A stretch of DNA of 64,000 bases. Origin: Typhlomys cinereus. Taxonomy: Eukaryota > Chordata > Mammalia > Rodentia > Platacanthomyidae. A program made the translations under genes and the position numbers. Of this stretch, positions 21,767 through 34,159 are shown piece by piece. The DNA is taken from the NCBI GenBank assembly GCA_023101885.1, contig JALPQD010000016.1, positions 8,681,634-8,745,633 on the forward strand, in the 5' to 3' direction. Numbering within the stretch: position 1 is the stretch's first letter; each line of letters begins with the position of its first letter. The notes beneath the pieces are model-generated. The model was not told where the DNA came from. It saw nothing but the letters and a program-made list of their open reading frames with translations, and ran no database searches.

Positions 21767-23995
21767 TGCTCTGGGTTTAAAAACCCGGTACAGTCAGTCC
21801 CAAGCAGCAGTGCTCACCATCCCATGGGAAGGTTGCTGCCCCTTGTTTCATCCTTGTGGTTGTAGCCCCGGGTGTGGGCATCTTCTCTTTCCTCTCACTT
21901 TTTCTAACACACGTTCTGTGTGCATTCTGTGCACATCCCTTGCCTCCATCATATCTTCCCCTATTTCAGCCCCAGTTGCTCTCTGAGACCCTTCGGCTGC
22001 CTTTGGCTTGCTATTGCCACAGTTACCATGGCCACCGCCACCTCTACTGCCCCTTTTTCTTCCACTACTGCTTTACTTCCTTCCTTATCAGCTCAGTCTG
22101 TTCAACGAGTGACAAAAACCAAAAATAAGCAAGAAAAGAAATGCTTGTAAGAAGCTTTTCTTTGGGCTTCTTGCTGCAAAGCTAGGGTACAACATAGGAG
22201 ACAGTGTCCTGGGGGCCTCATGAGGTCTCTCAAGACCTGCTTTTATGACCTCAAAGAGGGGGTGAGAGGGTTGATTGCACTAATAACTGCAAAGCCTCTC
22301 CTACTTATGAAGGATCTCATTTGCATCAATCCTGGCAGTCCTTTATGCAAATGAAGGGCTGAGTTTGTGCCAATCATACATTTTCTTCTGGGTCACCAGG
22401 AGGAAGTGCAATTCCTTTGGCCAGGATGAAAATGATCAAAGGGTCAATTTTGGGGGGATGGATTTGTGTGATTTTTTTCCATTAAAAAAGAATTAAAAGG
22501 TGGGTGAGAGATTTATAAGTCAATGTGTTTGTTTACTTTTTTTCCTTTTATCTTTTTAAAGCAAGCATCTAGGAAGTATAGGAACTGACTTGGGCATTAA
22601 GTCCAAGTCTGGAAATTTGTCATCTTTCTTCTCTTTTCTGTTTAAACTGTTCTGTGTATTTGTCTCTTTGTACTTGTGTGCACATCTGCAAATGTTCTCA
22701 TGCTTCTTTGAAGCCAGATGGGGTATAAATCTTAAATAAGTAAGTACAAAATAGGATAAAAGATCACTACTCAGGTTGGTTTATATCATAAAAATGAATC
22801 CTATAAGCATGTAAATATATGTGAATTTTGAAATAAAATACCATCTGCTTTTATAGCCCCCAATCACATTAATTTTATATCACAACACATTATCCTGCAG
22901 AAATTCAATTCAGTGAGATAAATAACACAAGTATCTAAATATGTGGAACTTGAATTACCTTTTTGCGTTTGCTAAATTAAAAAAAAAAAAAACTTCTTTT
23001 CTTTTTCCTTCTTTCTTTTTTTTTTTTTTGGCAACAAAGTTCACTTAACTGAGTTGGCTTTTTAAAGTCCAGAACTGGCAGATTTCCCCAGAGTTGCATC
23101 AGATATCAGAATCAAGGGTTATTAACATTACAAAGCACACTACTGGCCTACTGTGTCCCCTTTATCATTTTGAGCAGCTGCCTCAAGGCAACACATTTAA
23201 CCTTGGGAGATGTGATGAAAATTCTGGATAGTCAAAACCTGCCAGTGGATTCCCTCAACTGGGATCAACAGTGAAGCTTTATTTAGCTGCCACGCAGCAG
23301 AAAGATGAAACCCTTATCACTTGATGTTTATCATTTCATTCTAAGTCCCTCAGTACTGTTACATCTACTTATAAACAGCAATATTGCATTTGCTGGTGGG
23401 ATGCCGTTTTCCCTGCTGAGATTGTCATTACTAAGACAGTCCTCTGGAATAGGTGTGCTAAATATTTAAACACAGATATACTTATTATTTCCTTCTAGGT
23501 ATCTTGGAGCAAGATGTTCAATTTGGACTTTTGAAAAAAAAACCAACTCAGTGTTGTTTTCTATTTTGACTGAAAAAAGTTGTTATCCATGTGATTACTT
23601 GTTAAGATTAGAAATTAGTTAGAAATGGTGGTAATGGAATCTGGGCATGCTTTAAAATAACTAGTGGCATCTGCCATTGACAGAAGTCTCTGGAAAAGCA
23701 AACTTGGCAAAATAGCTCCAGAGACTTAGGACTTTAAAAAAAATTTTTTGGGGGGGGGCTGATCCAGTAGTTTCAGTTCTGGGAATGAGTCTTTGGGAAA
23801 TTATTATAGCATAGATTGGAGTACTAGGTTTTTGTGTCTGAAAAGAAGAAGTTAGACCAGGGACTTATGGATACTGGTAGAAAGAATTTATTAAGAAAGA
23901 GAACACTTCCAAACAAAGGCATGGGTGATAGAGTGGGAAAGGTTAAAATTCAACCACACCAGGTCAGAAGGTTGCCAGCTGTTATGGCCTTTTTA
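21767..23995. other. unique non-coding sequence
   Basis: No gene or clear repeat family recognised. Poly(A) and poly(T) runs at about 22978-22993 and 23018-23030 lie back to back with pyrimidine-rich sequence. They may be remnants of retroposon tails, but no body is identifiable. Confidence 0.4.
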
Positions 23996-24087
23996 ACAAA
24001 CAAACAAACAAACAAACAAACAAACAAACAAACAAACAAACAAACAAAGAACAAACAAACAAACAAACAAACAAACAAACAAACAAA
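23996..24087. repeat. (AAAC)n microsatellite
   Basis: About 23 CAAA/AAAC units with one interruption (CAAAGAAC near 24046). Translated frames here are pure low complexity. Confidence 0.95.
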
Positions 24088-24929
24088 ATGCCCAGCATCT
24101 CCTGCATTTGTATATCTGGATTTTTCTTGCTTGTGGCATTGATTTCTTTTACATTCTAATTTTGATGCTTCTCTTTTTGGTCTATCCTCCAGGTGCACCT
24201 CTTCCTTGAGAACTCTGGTTCCAGAAATCTTTCTGGGAAGATGAAGGGTGATCATTACCCATCTTATCATCTGATAAGGGCTTGGTCCCTGCCTCACATG
24301 GACTGCAAGACTCTTTCTCTCTCATTATAGAGGCTTTGGATCCTCTGTAATAGACATTGCCTAGAATCCCTGTATCAGGAGTGTTTTTTTGAAACTGCTA
24401 TATTGTATAAGACATAAATTATACAAAGAAATGAAAAACACAAGGCCTGAGCAAGAATAACAGGATTATGTTAAACAAAGGCCTTGGGAAGAATAAGAGC
24501 TAAGAAAGCTATGACCATGACATCCCAGGACAGCCATGCTTTCTAGCTTGCTCCTGGGGTGACATCCTTTGGACTGTAAGCAAGCAAGCAAGCAAGCAAG
24601 CAAAAGACAAAGGAACTATCCATGACCTCAAACCTAAATATATACTAATGGTTATATATTGAGAATGAATCAAAGTAAAGAAAACAATTTTAAGAGGAAA
24701 TCCATAGGTAAAATAGGTTAAGAAGAAATAGTGTAAGTTTGTGATCACTAGATATTAACAGTCCCAAAAGATAAACAATGAAAATAACCAAAACAAAAGA
24801 TAAAGTAAGATTATAATGGCAGGTAGATAAATAAATAAAGTATATATTTATGTTTAAGAGGACTTTTTCTTGGATGAAGAAAATTTTTATGTTTTTTAGC
24901 TTTTCAGCAATTTTCAGGTATAATGCTCT
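24088..24929. other. unique non-coding sequence
   Basis: No gene or repeat family recognised apart from the short (AAGC)n run listed separately. Confidence 0.4.
24578..24604. repeat. (AAGC)n microsatellite
   Basis: About six AAGC/CAAG units in a row. Confidence 0.9.
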
Positions 24930-25085
24930 TGATTTTCAGAACATTTGAAAATGGAAGTGAGGCTGGTAGAGGAGATGAATAAAGGGTTGTAAGGGGAAAA
25001 GGGGGGGGATGGGATTTGGGACAAGGAGTGAAAGTACTACAAATGTATTCAAGCATCATTAAAAAAAAGAATAATAAAAAAAACC
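24930..25085 (+). repeat. probable LINE 3' end relic
   Basis: A G-rich purine block (AGGGGAAAAGGGGGGGGATGG, near 24995-25015) is followed by about 50 bp and then an A-rich tail with AATAATAAAA. This arrangement is typical of the end of a rodent LINE. There is no matching body, and the sequence differs from the L1 ends elsewhere in the window. Confidence 0.35.
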
Positions 25086-27240
25086 CTTTTCAACTGTGAA
25101 AACTCAAATGGTGAATATTTTATTTTAGAGAATAGCTTTTTTGGTCCAAGAGAGGTATAGGTAAATATCAGAAGATATTTATACTTTTGACCAGGAAGTG
25201 TGAGTAAAATCTAATTGTCAGTCTCCTTTCAGAAAGTGTCTGTTCTTTGTATTGGTTTAAAGAAATGAGATGGCTTGTTTTTATCTACTAGCTTTGTTAT
25301 TGCTGCTGTGGGTAGAATTTAGCTGGATAAGTAAGCAATGGGTATGGGAATGCCATCTAAGTTTTGGGTGAGGATTCTTGCCATTGGCCATATATGGGGT
25401 TACAGCTGGGATTAATAACAATAACTCCTTTGGTTTGGGATATTCTCATTAACATTAGTTATAATGTAGATTCATTTAATAAGGAGGTCTAAATTACCGA
25501 CTAAGGTAGAGAACAGAAGCTCAATAATGGGAAGAAAATTAGCATTTTTACCTATTCCCTGAAGAGTTAGCCAAGGTGCCCTGAGCATCACAGGCTGTTG
25601 TTTTAGTAGGGCCTTTGCCAGGGACTTTCCTCTGAATCTCTGAAGCAGGTTTCTGATGGGATAAATGCTTGGCAGTAGCATGAACTTAACCATATTAATG
25701 TTTTCTCACTCATAAATATTTGGGGGGACTTTCTAGGACCCGGTGCCACATGCTTGAGCTTTCTGGCACTGTTTATTATAGTTTTAGGAGAGTCTTTTAC
25801 TTTTGAACAAAATTGCCACCTAAGATTCTCATCAGAAAGCATTTTCCTTTAACCTTCTTTACTAGAAATATATATTTATGCCAATAGCTTTCTTTTTAAA
25901 ATTTTCAAATCTTCCTCAAAAATTTAAGTTTAAAACCCCACAGGAACCTCAGAAACAGATTCTGGTCCATCAGTCCTCTCTATGTACACTCCATTTCATG
26001 ACCACATTACCTTTTCCTTTCCCTGTCCCTTGTTATAACAGTCTTTTTAATTGGCCTAATCAGAGACCCCAGTAACACTGTGAACTAAAAGTTTTAATGT
26101 TTGTGACCACCTGCTCTCTGCCACTTTGGCATCAGGTAAGTGATATAAAACCATGATCACTTATAGACAATTCTTATATAAACAGTCATACATGAAGAAT
26201 ACCTAAAGTTTTTATAGCTTTTTTTCCAGATCTGCCATTTGTCAGTTTTTAAAGTTAGACTGTGGATTTTATCAAGCAATCCTTAATCCAAAATCTGTAC
26301 TTGCAAAGACAGCATTCTCAAACACCGAGTAGAAGACTTAGATCAAAGACACTGAGCCTAAGCTCCTCATCCAAAGGCTGAGCAGGCTAATCAGCCTTCA
26401 GCAGCTTGGTTTTAACATGACCATCTTTTCCCTTTATTTTTAAATTTGATAAGAACATTGAAAAACTTTCTTTAAAACTTTTTTTTAGAAAGAAGCATAC
26501 ATAGATAGACAATAATGCTCACATTTTAATATCACAACTGTAATTTAAAAGTCATCCTAAAATTTAAGATATTAGTTATTTTTCTTCTTGGTAAGACAAT
26601 AGCATAGCCCCTTCTATGACACAAACAGCAAGCTTACCCAGATTCTGAATCTTAGGGCTTGCTGGTATTTTAGCTTCTGTAATTTCCACTGTGAAGAGGT
26701 AATTTAGCATAAAGATCTTCAGCAAGCATATGCAGCCATTGTTTCTTATGTATTAAATCTTTGATTAAAAACCTCACATTTATCCTTTGTCTATTGAGAG
26801 CATTCCTGTAAAAGAAGTCCAGCACTATTAACCTGAGGAAAGAATTTAATACACCTCACTTAGCTTTATTTTGATTGATACAAAGCATTTTCATACCTTT
26901 TTTGTTGTCTTTGACTATTAAGAATAAATTAGAGTTTTTTTGATAGAATCTTATTTTGGAAGAAACTTCTCATCAAAATCTATATAGTATATGTTAATTT
27001 ATAAGCTTAATAAAGCTTTTATGTTATGACCCAGTGAATGTCAATTTGCATAAACAAGTAGCATTTGGAACATTATAAGGGGCCAGAGGTATTTTAAGTA
27101 CTTTAGTTGCATTTTCCCTAGTGACCTTTGGCATTGAGGATCTCTAGCTGTGTACTGCTTCCTGTTCAGCATTTGGCCACCATAACTACTGCTACCACTA
27201 CCCTCAACATCAGCTCAGCATTTTATCAGGAAAAATTTTC
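25086..27240. other. unique AT-rich non-coding sequence
   Basis: About 2.1 kb with no recognised gene, repeat or RNA. Short frames near 25.5-25.9 kb lack domains. Confidence 0.45.
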
Positions 27241-27317
27241 CTCATTTAAGAAATATTTTATTTATTTATCTATTTATTTATGAGAGAGAGAAAAACAGAG
27301 AAAGAAAGAAAGATCCT

Positions 27318-27348
<31 letters not shown>

Positions 27349-27350
27349 AA
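27241..27350. repeat. simple-sequence cluster with (GAT)n
   Basis: ATTT-rich and GAGA/GAAA-rich sequence is followed by about ten GAT/TGA units at 27318-27350. Confidence 0.85.
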
Positions 27351-27988
27351 TTGGACTGTCCATAGTAACAGGAAGGATTTGAGAGCAGGCAGGAAATGAC
27401 AAAGCTGAAGTAAACATAAGACAGTGCTAAGATGTGCAGAGCAGAGTTAGCTAGGAGTACTGTGATGGGTAGAACCCCCACAAAGTCATTGACTTGTCTT
27501 GGGTCCCACACTCTCCTGAGATGCTGGTTAGTGTCTATCCCTTGTACAGTGCTTGGCCTGGCTTCCTACACTATCAGGCTGTGCCTCCCCCCACATCTTG
27601 CTCTTTGTTCTTTGGGTCCACTTAGATGGGGACCCAGTCTTTGAATCCCCATCCCTGTCAAGATTTTCCCTGAAGGATGTTCTCAAGCTTTGAGTTATCC
27701 AGTGAGATCAACAGGTGACATTGCTGGACATCGGGACCCAAGCTGTTGCCACTACTGTCTTCATCCCAAAGCCCAAGCCCACCATTCCCCATACCCAAAC
27801 ATGGTCCCAGGGTCTGATCCCGCCACCCCTGGGTGCCTCGAAAGGTAAAAGTAGATGGATAAAGGAAGAGAATGCAGGTGGGTGAGCAAAGTATTGGTAG
27901 CCAGGGAAGTCCAGGTGTGCTTGTGTTTGGAGGACATGGTTGGTGGTAGCAAGTGCTGTGGACCTGGAACATGAAGCAGGTATCGCCA
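27351..27988. other. unique non-coding sequence
   Basis: No gene or repeat family recognised. Overlapping short frames on both strands have no domain. Confidence 0.4.
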
Positions 27989-28296
27989 TTTTATTATTGT
28001 TGTTGTTGTTATTGTTGCTATTTTTGCATGTGTGAGTATGTGTGCATGTGTGCGTGTGTACGTGTGTGTGTGTGTGTATGTGCATCAGAAGGCACTGTGT
28101 ATCCCCTCTGGAGACCCAAAGGTGACTTTGAGAATCACCCTGGATTGCTTCTACCTTCTATGTGCTTTGCTCCGGGCTTTTCCAGGCTCCACCCACCAGG
28201 GCCAGAAGTGCAGGCCACCACTGATTCTGCCTGCTGTTTCCACATGTGACCTGCTTTCAGGGCAGAGTCTTAACCCCTGAGCCATCTTTCCAGCCC
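27989..28296 (-). repeat. Dip-like tRNA-derived SINE
   Basis: The plus strand shows a (TTG)n/TTATT tail, an imperfect TG/CATG-rich stretch (28024-28084), a body, and a head complement ending GAGCCATCTTTCCAGCCC. A small internal loss is present near 28245-28255. The antisense and sense frames over it are SINE artefacts. Confidence 0.85.
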
Positions 28297-29220
28297 ATGG
28301 GTGTCACCAACTTTGTGGGTACCACCATGTCTGCTCCTAATTAGATAGTGCCATCCATCTTGGTTTGCATGTGGCCTCCTGTTCTTTGCATGGCTTACAT
28401 CACCATCTTTGACTGGCGTACTCTTTGTGGTTCTGGCAATATTTAACTAACATAATTGCTCTCTGTTTGCATTTGACAGACAGACACCAGAGTATCTCTT
28501 AACACAATCCTAAGGCATGTTAGGGAGTACTTAACTCAGCACGAACCTGATTACCTCTGAGCCATATGTCCTTGGTGGGTGGGTCTCAGCTTTCTGTGTA
28601 CCTTGAGGTAGGCTACTGCTTTCTGCTCTTCCGCTGCTGAATAGAGAGATTCTGTCATGTGGGAAGCCTCTGTGGTGTGCACTTTTTGGTCCTGGGGTGA
28701 GCCTGGCTGTGGCTGTAGAGGAGTGTGGGTGAGGATCTGATTCCCTCTCCTGCTAGCCAATAAACCACGAAGAAAGTCAGAAGGTTGCAACTTTATGCTG
28801 CCAGACTCCCGTCATTCATTGCCTCCACAGGGGCTTGCCCTGTGGTTTAAACGAGGCAGAACAAACAAGGAAGAGCTAGAAACAGATTGACCAGTGACAT
28901 GGCTGTGCACATCATGGAAGAAGTAAGAAAGAAAGCAGTTTGGATGGCACTCAGGTGGCATGAGACTTGGCTCCTGCAACGTGCACCAGGGCTCACAGTC
29001 TCTGAGTGCTTTGGGAGGAAATGAAAGGAGTTGAAGGAAAGGCAGGAAAGTATTCTGGGCCACAGAAAAGTTCAGCAGCTTTTTAAGATCCATAGACGAA
29101 TACGGAATAGCCCAGTCAGGTCTGAAGCTCGCGGAACACATATTTACGAAGCATTGACACTTTGCAGAAAATTTTATCCTTAGAACTATTGGCTGCATTA
29201 TTTGCATGAACATGAACTTT
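28297..29220. other. unique non-coding sequence
   Basis: No recognised repeat or gene. A 133-codon minus frame (28812-29213) is the longest here. It is cysteine- and serine-rich without a known motif and has no supporting splice context. Confidence 0.35.
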
Positions 29221-29378
29221 TAATTAATTAATTAATTAAAAATTTTGTACATTCTCTTTCTCTCTTGTTCTCTCCCTGCCTATATGTGTGTGTGTGTCTG
29301 TGTCTGTATACCTATGTATGCCTGTGGAGGCCCATGGGTGACTCCGGGAATCACCCTAAATTGCAGTTTCTCCTCCAT
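29221..29378 (-). repeat. 5'-truncated Dip-like SINE fragment
   Basis: A TTAA-repeat and T-rich tail (29221-29245) and a degenerate TG stretch (29284-29310) precede about 65 bp matching the 3' part of the SINE (GTGGAGGCCCATGGGTGACT, TCACCCTAAATTGC). The pol III head is absent. Confidence 0.65.
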
Positions 29379-30445
29379 AAAGTTATGGTTAAAAAATGAA
29401 CTGTTAAAGCAATGTTTCATGGAATGATGTCAATTAAGGTTTTATATTGACTATGAAAAAATGGTAATAAGTTGCAGGATAAACATTTATGTAAACTATA
29501 ACAAATAAAAATAAATAGCAAAAAGAAATGCATCAAAATGCCAATAAGCACTGTATTTAAGCTATGTAATTATATTAGTATAGTGTGCCTCATGTTTTTC
29601 CTATATTTCCTAATTATCCCCAATGAACATATTACTCTAGAAACAATGAATACATTTAGAGTTTGACATTTAAAACTGTCTTTCAAGTACATCAAAGTAG
29701 GTTTTTAACTTTTTTGGAGTTAAAAATCTTCCATAGGTCTATAGTTCTCAAAATAGAGAAAATATTGACTTTCTCCCTCAGCTTTAGTTAGGATATCAAG
29801 AATCATAGAATTTTCTGATACCAATGTACTAATCTATCTGGAAGGTTAGAGAAAGAAAAAAATTTTGGCTCAGTTGACAAAGAGGTTCAGAACTACAAAG
29901 ATTTTAGATCACATTCACATAGTGACATCTGGTGTCATATATCATGCCATATCTAAGGTTTAAAAATATTCTAACATTTTCATTTTGAAGTTATGGCTAT
30001 TTGTATATGTGAATTCTCTGACTGATGAAATTACTCTCTTTTGTGGTGGAGGTGGGGGACAGATGCTCATCTAAGAGAATGAAGAGAAAATGCGTGATGT
30101 AGTATTTAATGCTATTAAAATTTATGTGATCTAGCATTTGACCTAAGAAATGAAGATGCTTGAGAAATAGGTCACTGCAAACTGAACTCAGTAAGCTGAA
30201 GATTAGCAGTGACTACTTTGACTTGCAGGCAGATGGACGCTCTCACTGTAGTGCCATATCTGATTCTATATGTCGCTTGGGCTCCATGTTACAGATTCTA
30301 TATTCTCACTTTTCAACTCTCATCTGTCTTATGAGCTACTTCTTTCTAGCACAGAGATGTGTTCATTTCAGGCTGATCTAATCATCTCTGCTGCCTGTCC
30401 ATGTTTGTCCCCCTCAGAACTCTTTTTTTTATGTAGTGAATTTGT
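29379..30445. other. unique AT-rich non-coding sequence
   Basis: No gene or repeat recognised. Confidence 0.45.
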
Positions 30446-30720
30446 CTTTAAAATTTTTTTAATTAATTTTTTCTACTTTTACAAGCATATTGAATATTCA
30501 TCTAAGCTTCCCTCCCTCCTTTCTCTCTGAGACTCCCTCCCACCTTTCCGCCCACATGCCTCAGTGAACCTCAGTGATGCATGCATTTCCCTTCACTCAT
30601 CCAGTTTTAGACCCAAAGGTTTCCATTGTGAGTACCCATTCTAATGATACTTTAGTACCATAGAACGACCTTTAGAACCCAGGGACACAATTATACTAGA
30701 AGTAACAGGAATGTAGCACC
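30446..30720 (-). repeat. probable old LINE-1 3' end
   Basis: The plus strand has a T-rich start, then 'acaagcatattgaat', then a CCCTCCCTCC-type pyrimidine block and further 3'-UTR-like sequence. This order resembles other minus-strand L1 3' ends, but the sequence is diverged and from an older family. Confidence 0.35.
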
Positions 30721-30869
30721 TTTCTGGACTCTGAATACCTCTCAAGTTGTTAAGTTCACTTTTCTCTTTTTCTTTTTAGAGTCAGTATTCTGTTTGTTTT
30801 AGCATGACTAATGATTATCACAATTTTACTTGTCTAAATAAAGCTTTAAAAAGCTAATAACTTTTTCTA

Positions 30870-30919
30870 TTTATTTTTAAAATTTATTTATTTATTGCAT
30901 ATGTGTGTGTGAGAGAGAG

Positions 30920-30974
<55 letters not shown>

Positions 30975-31214
30975 ACTGTGCATCCCTCTTTTTTAATTAG
31001 GGTTCCCTGTGGAAACCCAAGGATGACTTTGGAAATCATCTTAGATTGCTTCTACCTCCTTTTGTTTCTCTGTGGGATTTCCCAGGCTCCGCCCGCCAGG
31101 GCCAGAAGTGCAGGCCGCTGCCATTTTCCCCTGATGTTTTTACGAGGGACCTGGTATCTGAACTCAAGACCTTCTGCTTGTGAGTCAGAGTCTTAACCTC
31201 TGAGCCATGTCTCA
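30870..31214 (-). repeat. Dip-like SINE with (GA)n expansion
   Basis: The plus strand shows an ATTT tail and TG units, then (GA)n at about 30911-30970 in place of the usual (TG)n. The body follows (GGCTCCGCCCGCCAGGGCC) with a head complement ending CTGAGCCATGTCTC. A 'ttttttaattagg' insertion near 30989 is unusual. Confidence 0.82.
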
Positions 31215-31244
31215 TCTTCTCTTTTTAATAAGCCAGTGTTACAA

Positions 31245-31612
31245 TTGTACTTTCTGCTGTTATAAGACAATATTCATGCATGAGAGAAAAGGGGTATTTA
31301 TTTGGCTTATAGTTCCAGGTGGGAGACATAGTTCATTATGGTGAAAAAAGTACCTTTGGCATCAGAAGCTGGGGGTGGCTCAGGCCGCTCCAGCCATCGC
31401 ATAGGCAGATAGAGCAAACAGCCCCTGCAAGGGCAGGCTACGAGAGGAAGCAGGCAGGTCCACCCAATCTCAAGGCCTACCTCCTGTGACACGCCTTCCT
31501 GCAGCAAGACCTGACCTCCTAAAGGTGCCAAGATCATCCCAAACTAACATCAGAGAAGCGTGCAAGCATATGAACCTACTGGGGGACAACTCACATTCAA
31601 ATTGTGACAGCC
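31245..31612 (-). repeat. possible MaLR-type LTR relic
   Basis: On the minus strand it reads toward an AATAAATACC signal. The plus strand has 'ttatttggcttatagttcc', a pattern like reversed rodent MaLR LTRs. CpG and GC content are high centrally. Ends and duplication are not resolved, so the family name is tentative. Confidence 0.35.
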
Positions 31613-33636
31613 GGTGATATCCAGGAGAGCTTCCTGCCATGGCAGGAATTCTCTGTGCCTGTGCCATCCAGTAGCATAATCACACTCAGGTGACTGATTG
31701 AGGATGACTGATTGCAACCAAGGAAACAAATGCCTCTTTTTTAATTAGTATAATTTGAAAGAACCGCCTGTGACTGGTGGCTACTACCTAGAGGATATAT
31801 GAGAGAAATCATGGTTATTTTGCTCATAAACTAAGTGGAGAAAATTGGTTAGGAAGAAGCCTAAAACTTTCTTCCTCTTTTATCGACTCTGCCATCTAAG
31901 AGTAAGATTCTGTTCGAATATGAAATAATTAAGGTTGACAACAGGAACCTCTGAGGCATCAAACAGTTGTGACAACATCTAATAGATTATCTTCATGCAA
32001 GCTAGCTTAATATGGGTTTTTATTAGCTAAAAAGGTTTTAATTCAAAAGTTCAGCAAGAAGATCATTTTAGTAATATGTGTATGGCTGACTGGCATTATG
32101 ATTGTGAAAGAATGTTATTTTCTTTTCCCCTGAATATCACAGGATACTATGAAAGTGGTGTGGTCTTTCCCTGGACTCATTTGCTTATCACAATTATGGA
32201 GGTGCTGTGAGTCTCATGCTTAGGAGTAAAGAATTACTCTGTAGGGTTGTGGTCTTCCTTCCAAATGCTTTGCCTTCTGATCCCTTCAACACTCAGATGG
32301 GTGTGAGTTGTTTTTGGATCTCGCTGTAGCGTGTCATTGTGGTCTGCCTCGGGCTTGGTTCACATGACGGGCTGCAGTGTCTGTTGCCGCTTGGCTGTGT
32401 CCGTGCTGGGCACAGCTGTCAGCATCTCTTTGCCTTCATTTCGGAGAATCAGATGTTACTGGCAAAAGATCAGAAGGCAAGCTAGACAATAATTGGGGTT
32501 TCTCTTTAGCAAAGAAGAAATAGAAAGATCATCTTTCAGACCTTTCCTCTACTCCAGCTGTTTTTGGACAGTTTCTTCATTTCACTGTGAAAAAAACAAC
32601 ATTTTTTCCCTGTATTTTTTTTCCTATTCATACATCCCAGCTCACAGTGGGGAAATAGAATTGTCCCATTTTTATTACTTTACTTGCTGTTTTAGCACAA
32701 TACTGTGCTTGAAGTCTTAGTACAAAGAGACAGCTGCTACACAGAAGGCATATGTCCTGCCTGCTGGGAACAGACTCTCCAGATACATCCCCGAGCCATG
32801 GATTGTGAATCAACTTATTAGCCTTTTATCAAAGACAAATGGAAGTAGAAGGATTGTCCTCTTTGGTTTCTCCATTGACTAATGTTTGGCTCATTAATAT
32901 GATATGGAATTGCAATGAGAGAATTGGAGAAGCCAAAATCTGTCTCAAAGTAAAGAGCAGGGTAATACATGGTTGCATAAATGGACAATGTAAGACAGAG
33001 AAAAAATAAGGACAACATCCTTAAGTCAGTAAAAATATAAACTAGGAGTTATTAGGTTCTTTAGTTGCCAATATAGTCACTGGAATGGTTGTTGAATACT
33101 TAATATAATGATATTAAATAAAGCATGCAAACAATTTAATGTGTTTTTGGACCTTGTTCATAGATAAATAAGGACAATAATGCTCAGTAGTGATGAGTTG
33201 TCTGTGCTCACCTTTCTGATGGCAATACTTGAAGTTAAGCATGAACTCTATATCACGTCAAGTGATTTGCTAATGAAATCTCATTAACTCATTATGATAC
33301 TTCTGTAAAATAACTATTATTAATTCAATTTTATATACAGAAAAATAGATGCAAGAATAATTAAAAATAACCTGAACATATTAATAGGGAGTTGGATCCA
33401 AATCCCTGGGTGGGGTCGCAGATACATATGATCTTAATCCTGACTCACATTGTGCTCACCATTCTCATGAGCAAATAGAAATGGCTGCAATTGAAAACTG
33501 GTTTCCTTTAGCCCAGAAGCTAAAGTTCTGACTCTTGACTTAATCATCTCCATCTTTTTTCTCTTTTATCTGTGGTTTTCACCGTTCACTTTTCCTTGTT
33601 TCTTGCTGCCGGGATCTTCATTGACTTGCATGGAAA
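31613..33636. other. unique non-coding sequence
   Basis: No recognised gene or repeat. A patch with several CpGs at 32318-32450 stands out from the AT-rich surroundings but holds no identifiable frame. Confidence 0.4.
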
Positions 33637-33637
33637 T

Positions 33638-33728
<91 letters not shown>

Positions 33729-33750
33729 GAAGAGAGAGAGAGAGAGAGAA
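33637..33750. repeat. (GA)n microsatellite
   Basis: About 110 bp of almost pure GA with a few GACA, GGAA and similar interruptions. Frames over it read RE/SL repeats and are artefacts. Confidence 0.95.
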
Positions 33751-34159
33751 TCTTGCCTTTACGAGCTAAAATATACAGATGGAACAATCTAGGTATGACT
33801 AGGAAAATTGGCATGAACTTTGTTTATTTGGCAGCATTGGAAAAATGATTTGAACTGAGTAAATAATTATAATTTAAAAAGTATTTTAAGTAGCTAGCTT
33901 CTTTTACAGGTTTATTTGCTGTAAACAAATACTAGTTATTTTCTTGACTTTCATAAATACTCAAATATTTAAAATAGCACCTTTGCCTTGTCTCAAGTGA
34001 CTTCTTCTACAGTAGGTCCACATGACAATAAAAACACACTGCTGTCTTTGGGTACCAAGTACCTTAAGTACTGCTAGAAGGAATTTAGGGAAAAGTGTTG
34101 TGGGGTGATTTTTGTCTGTCTTTGCTAGGATTACCTTTATCTTTTAAGAAAGGAAAAAG
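33751..34159. other. unique non-coding sequence
   Basis: Nothing recognised. Confidence 0.4.

Noticed and set aside
23996..24087. Coding potential of the long frames over (AAAC)n
   Set aside because: The translation is only a low-complexity K/Q/T/N or F/V/C/L cycle from a tetranucleotide repeat.
28812..29213. 133-codon minus-strand frame as a host gene
   Set aside because: No recognisable domain, no splice context and no codon pattern to support it. It could be chance.
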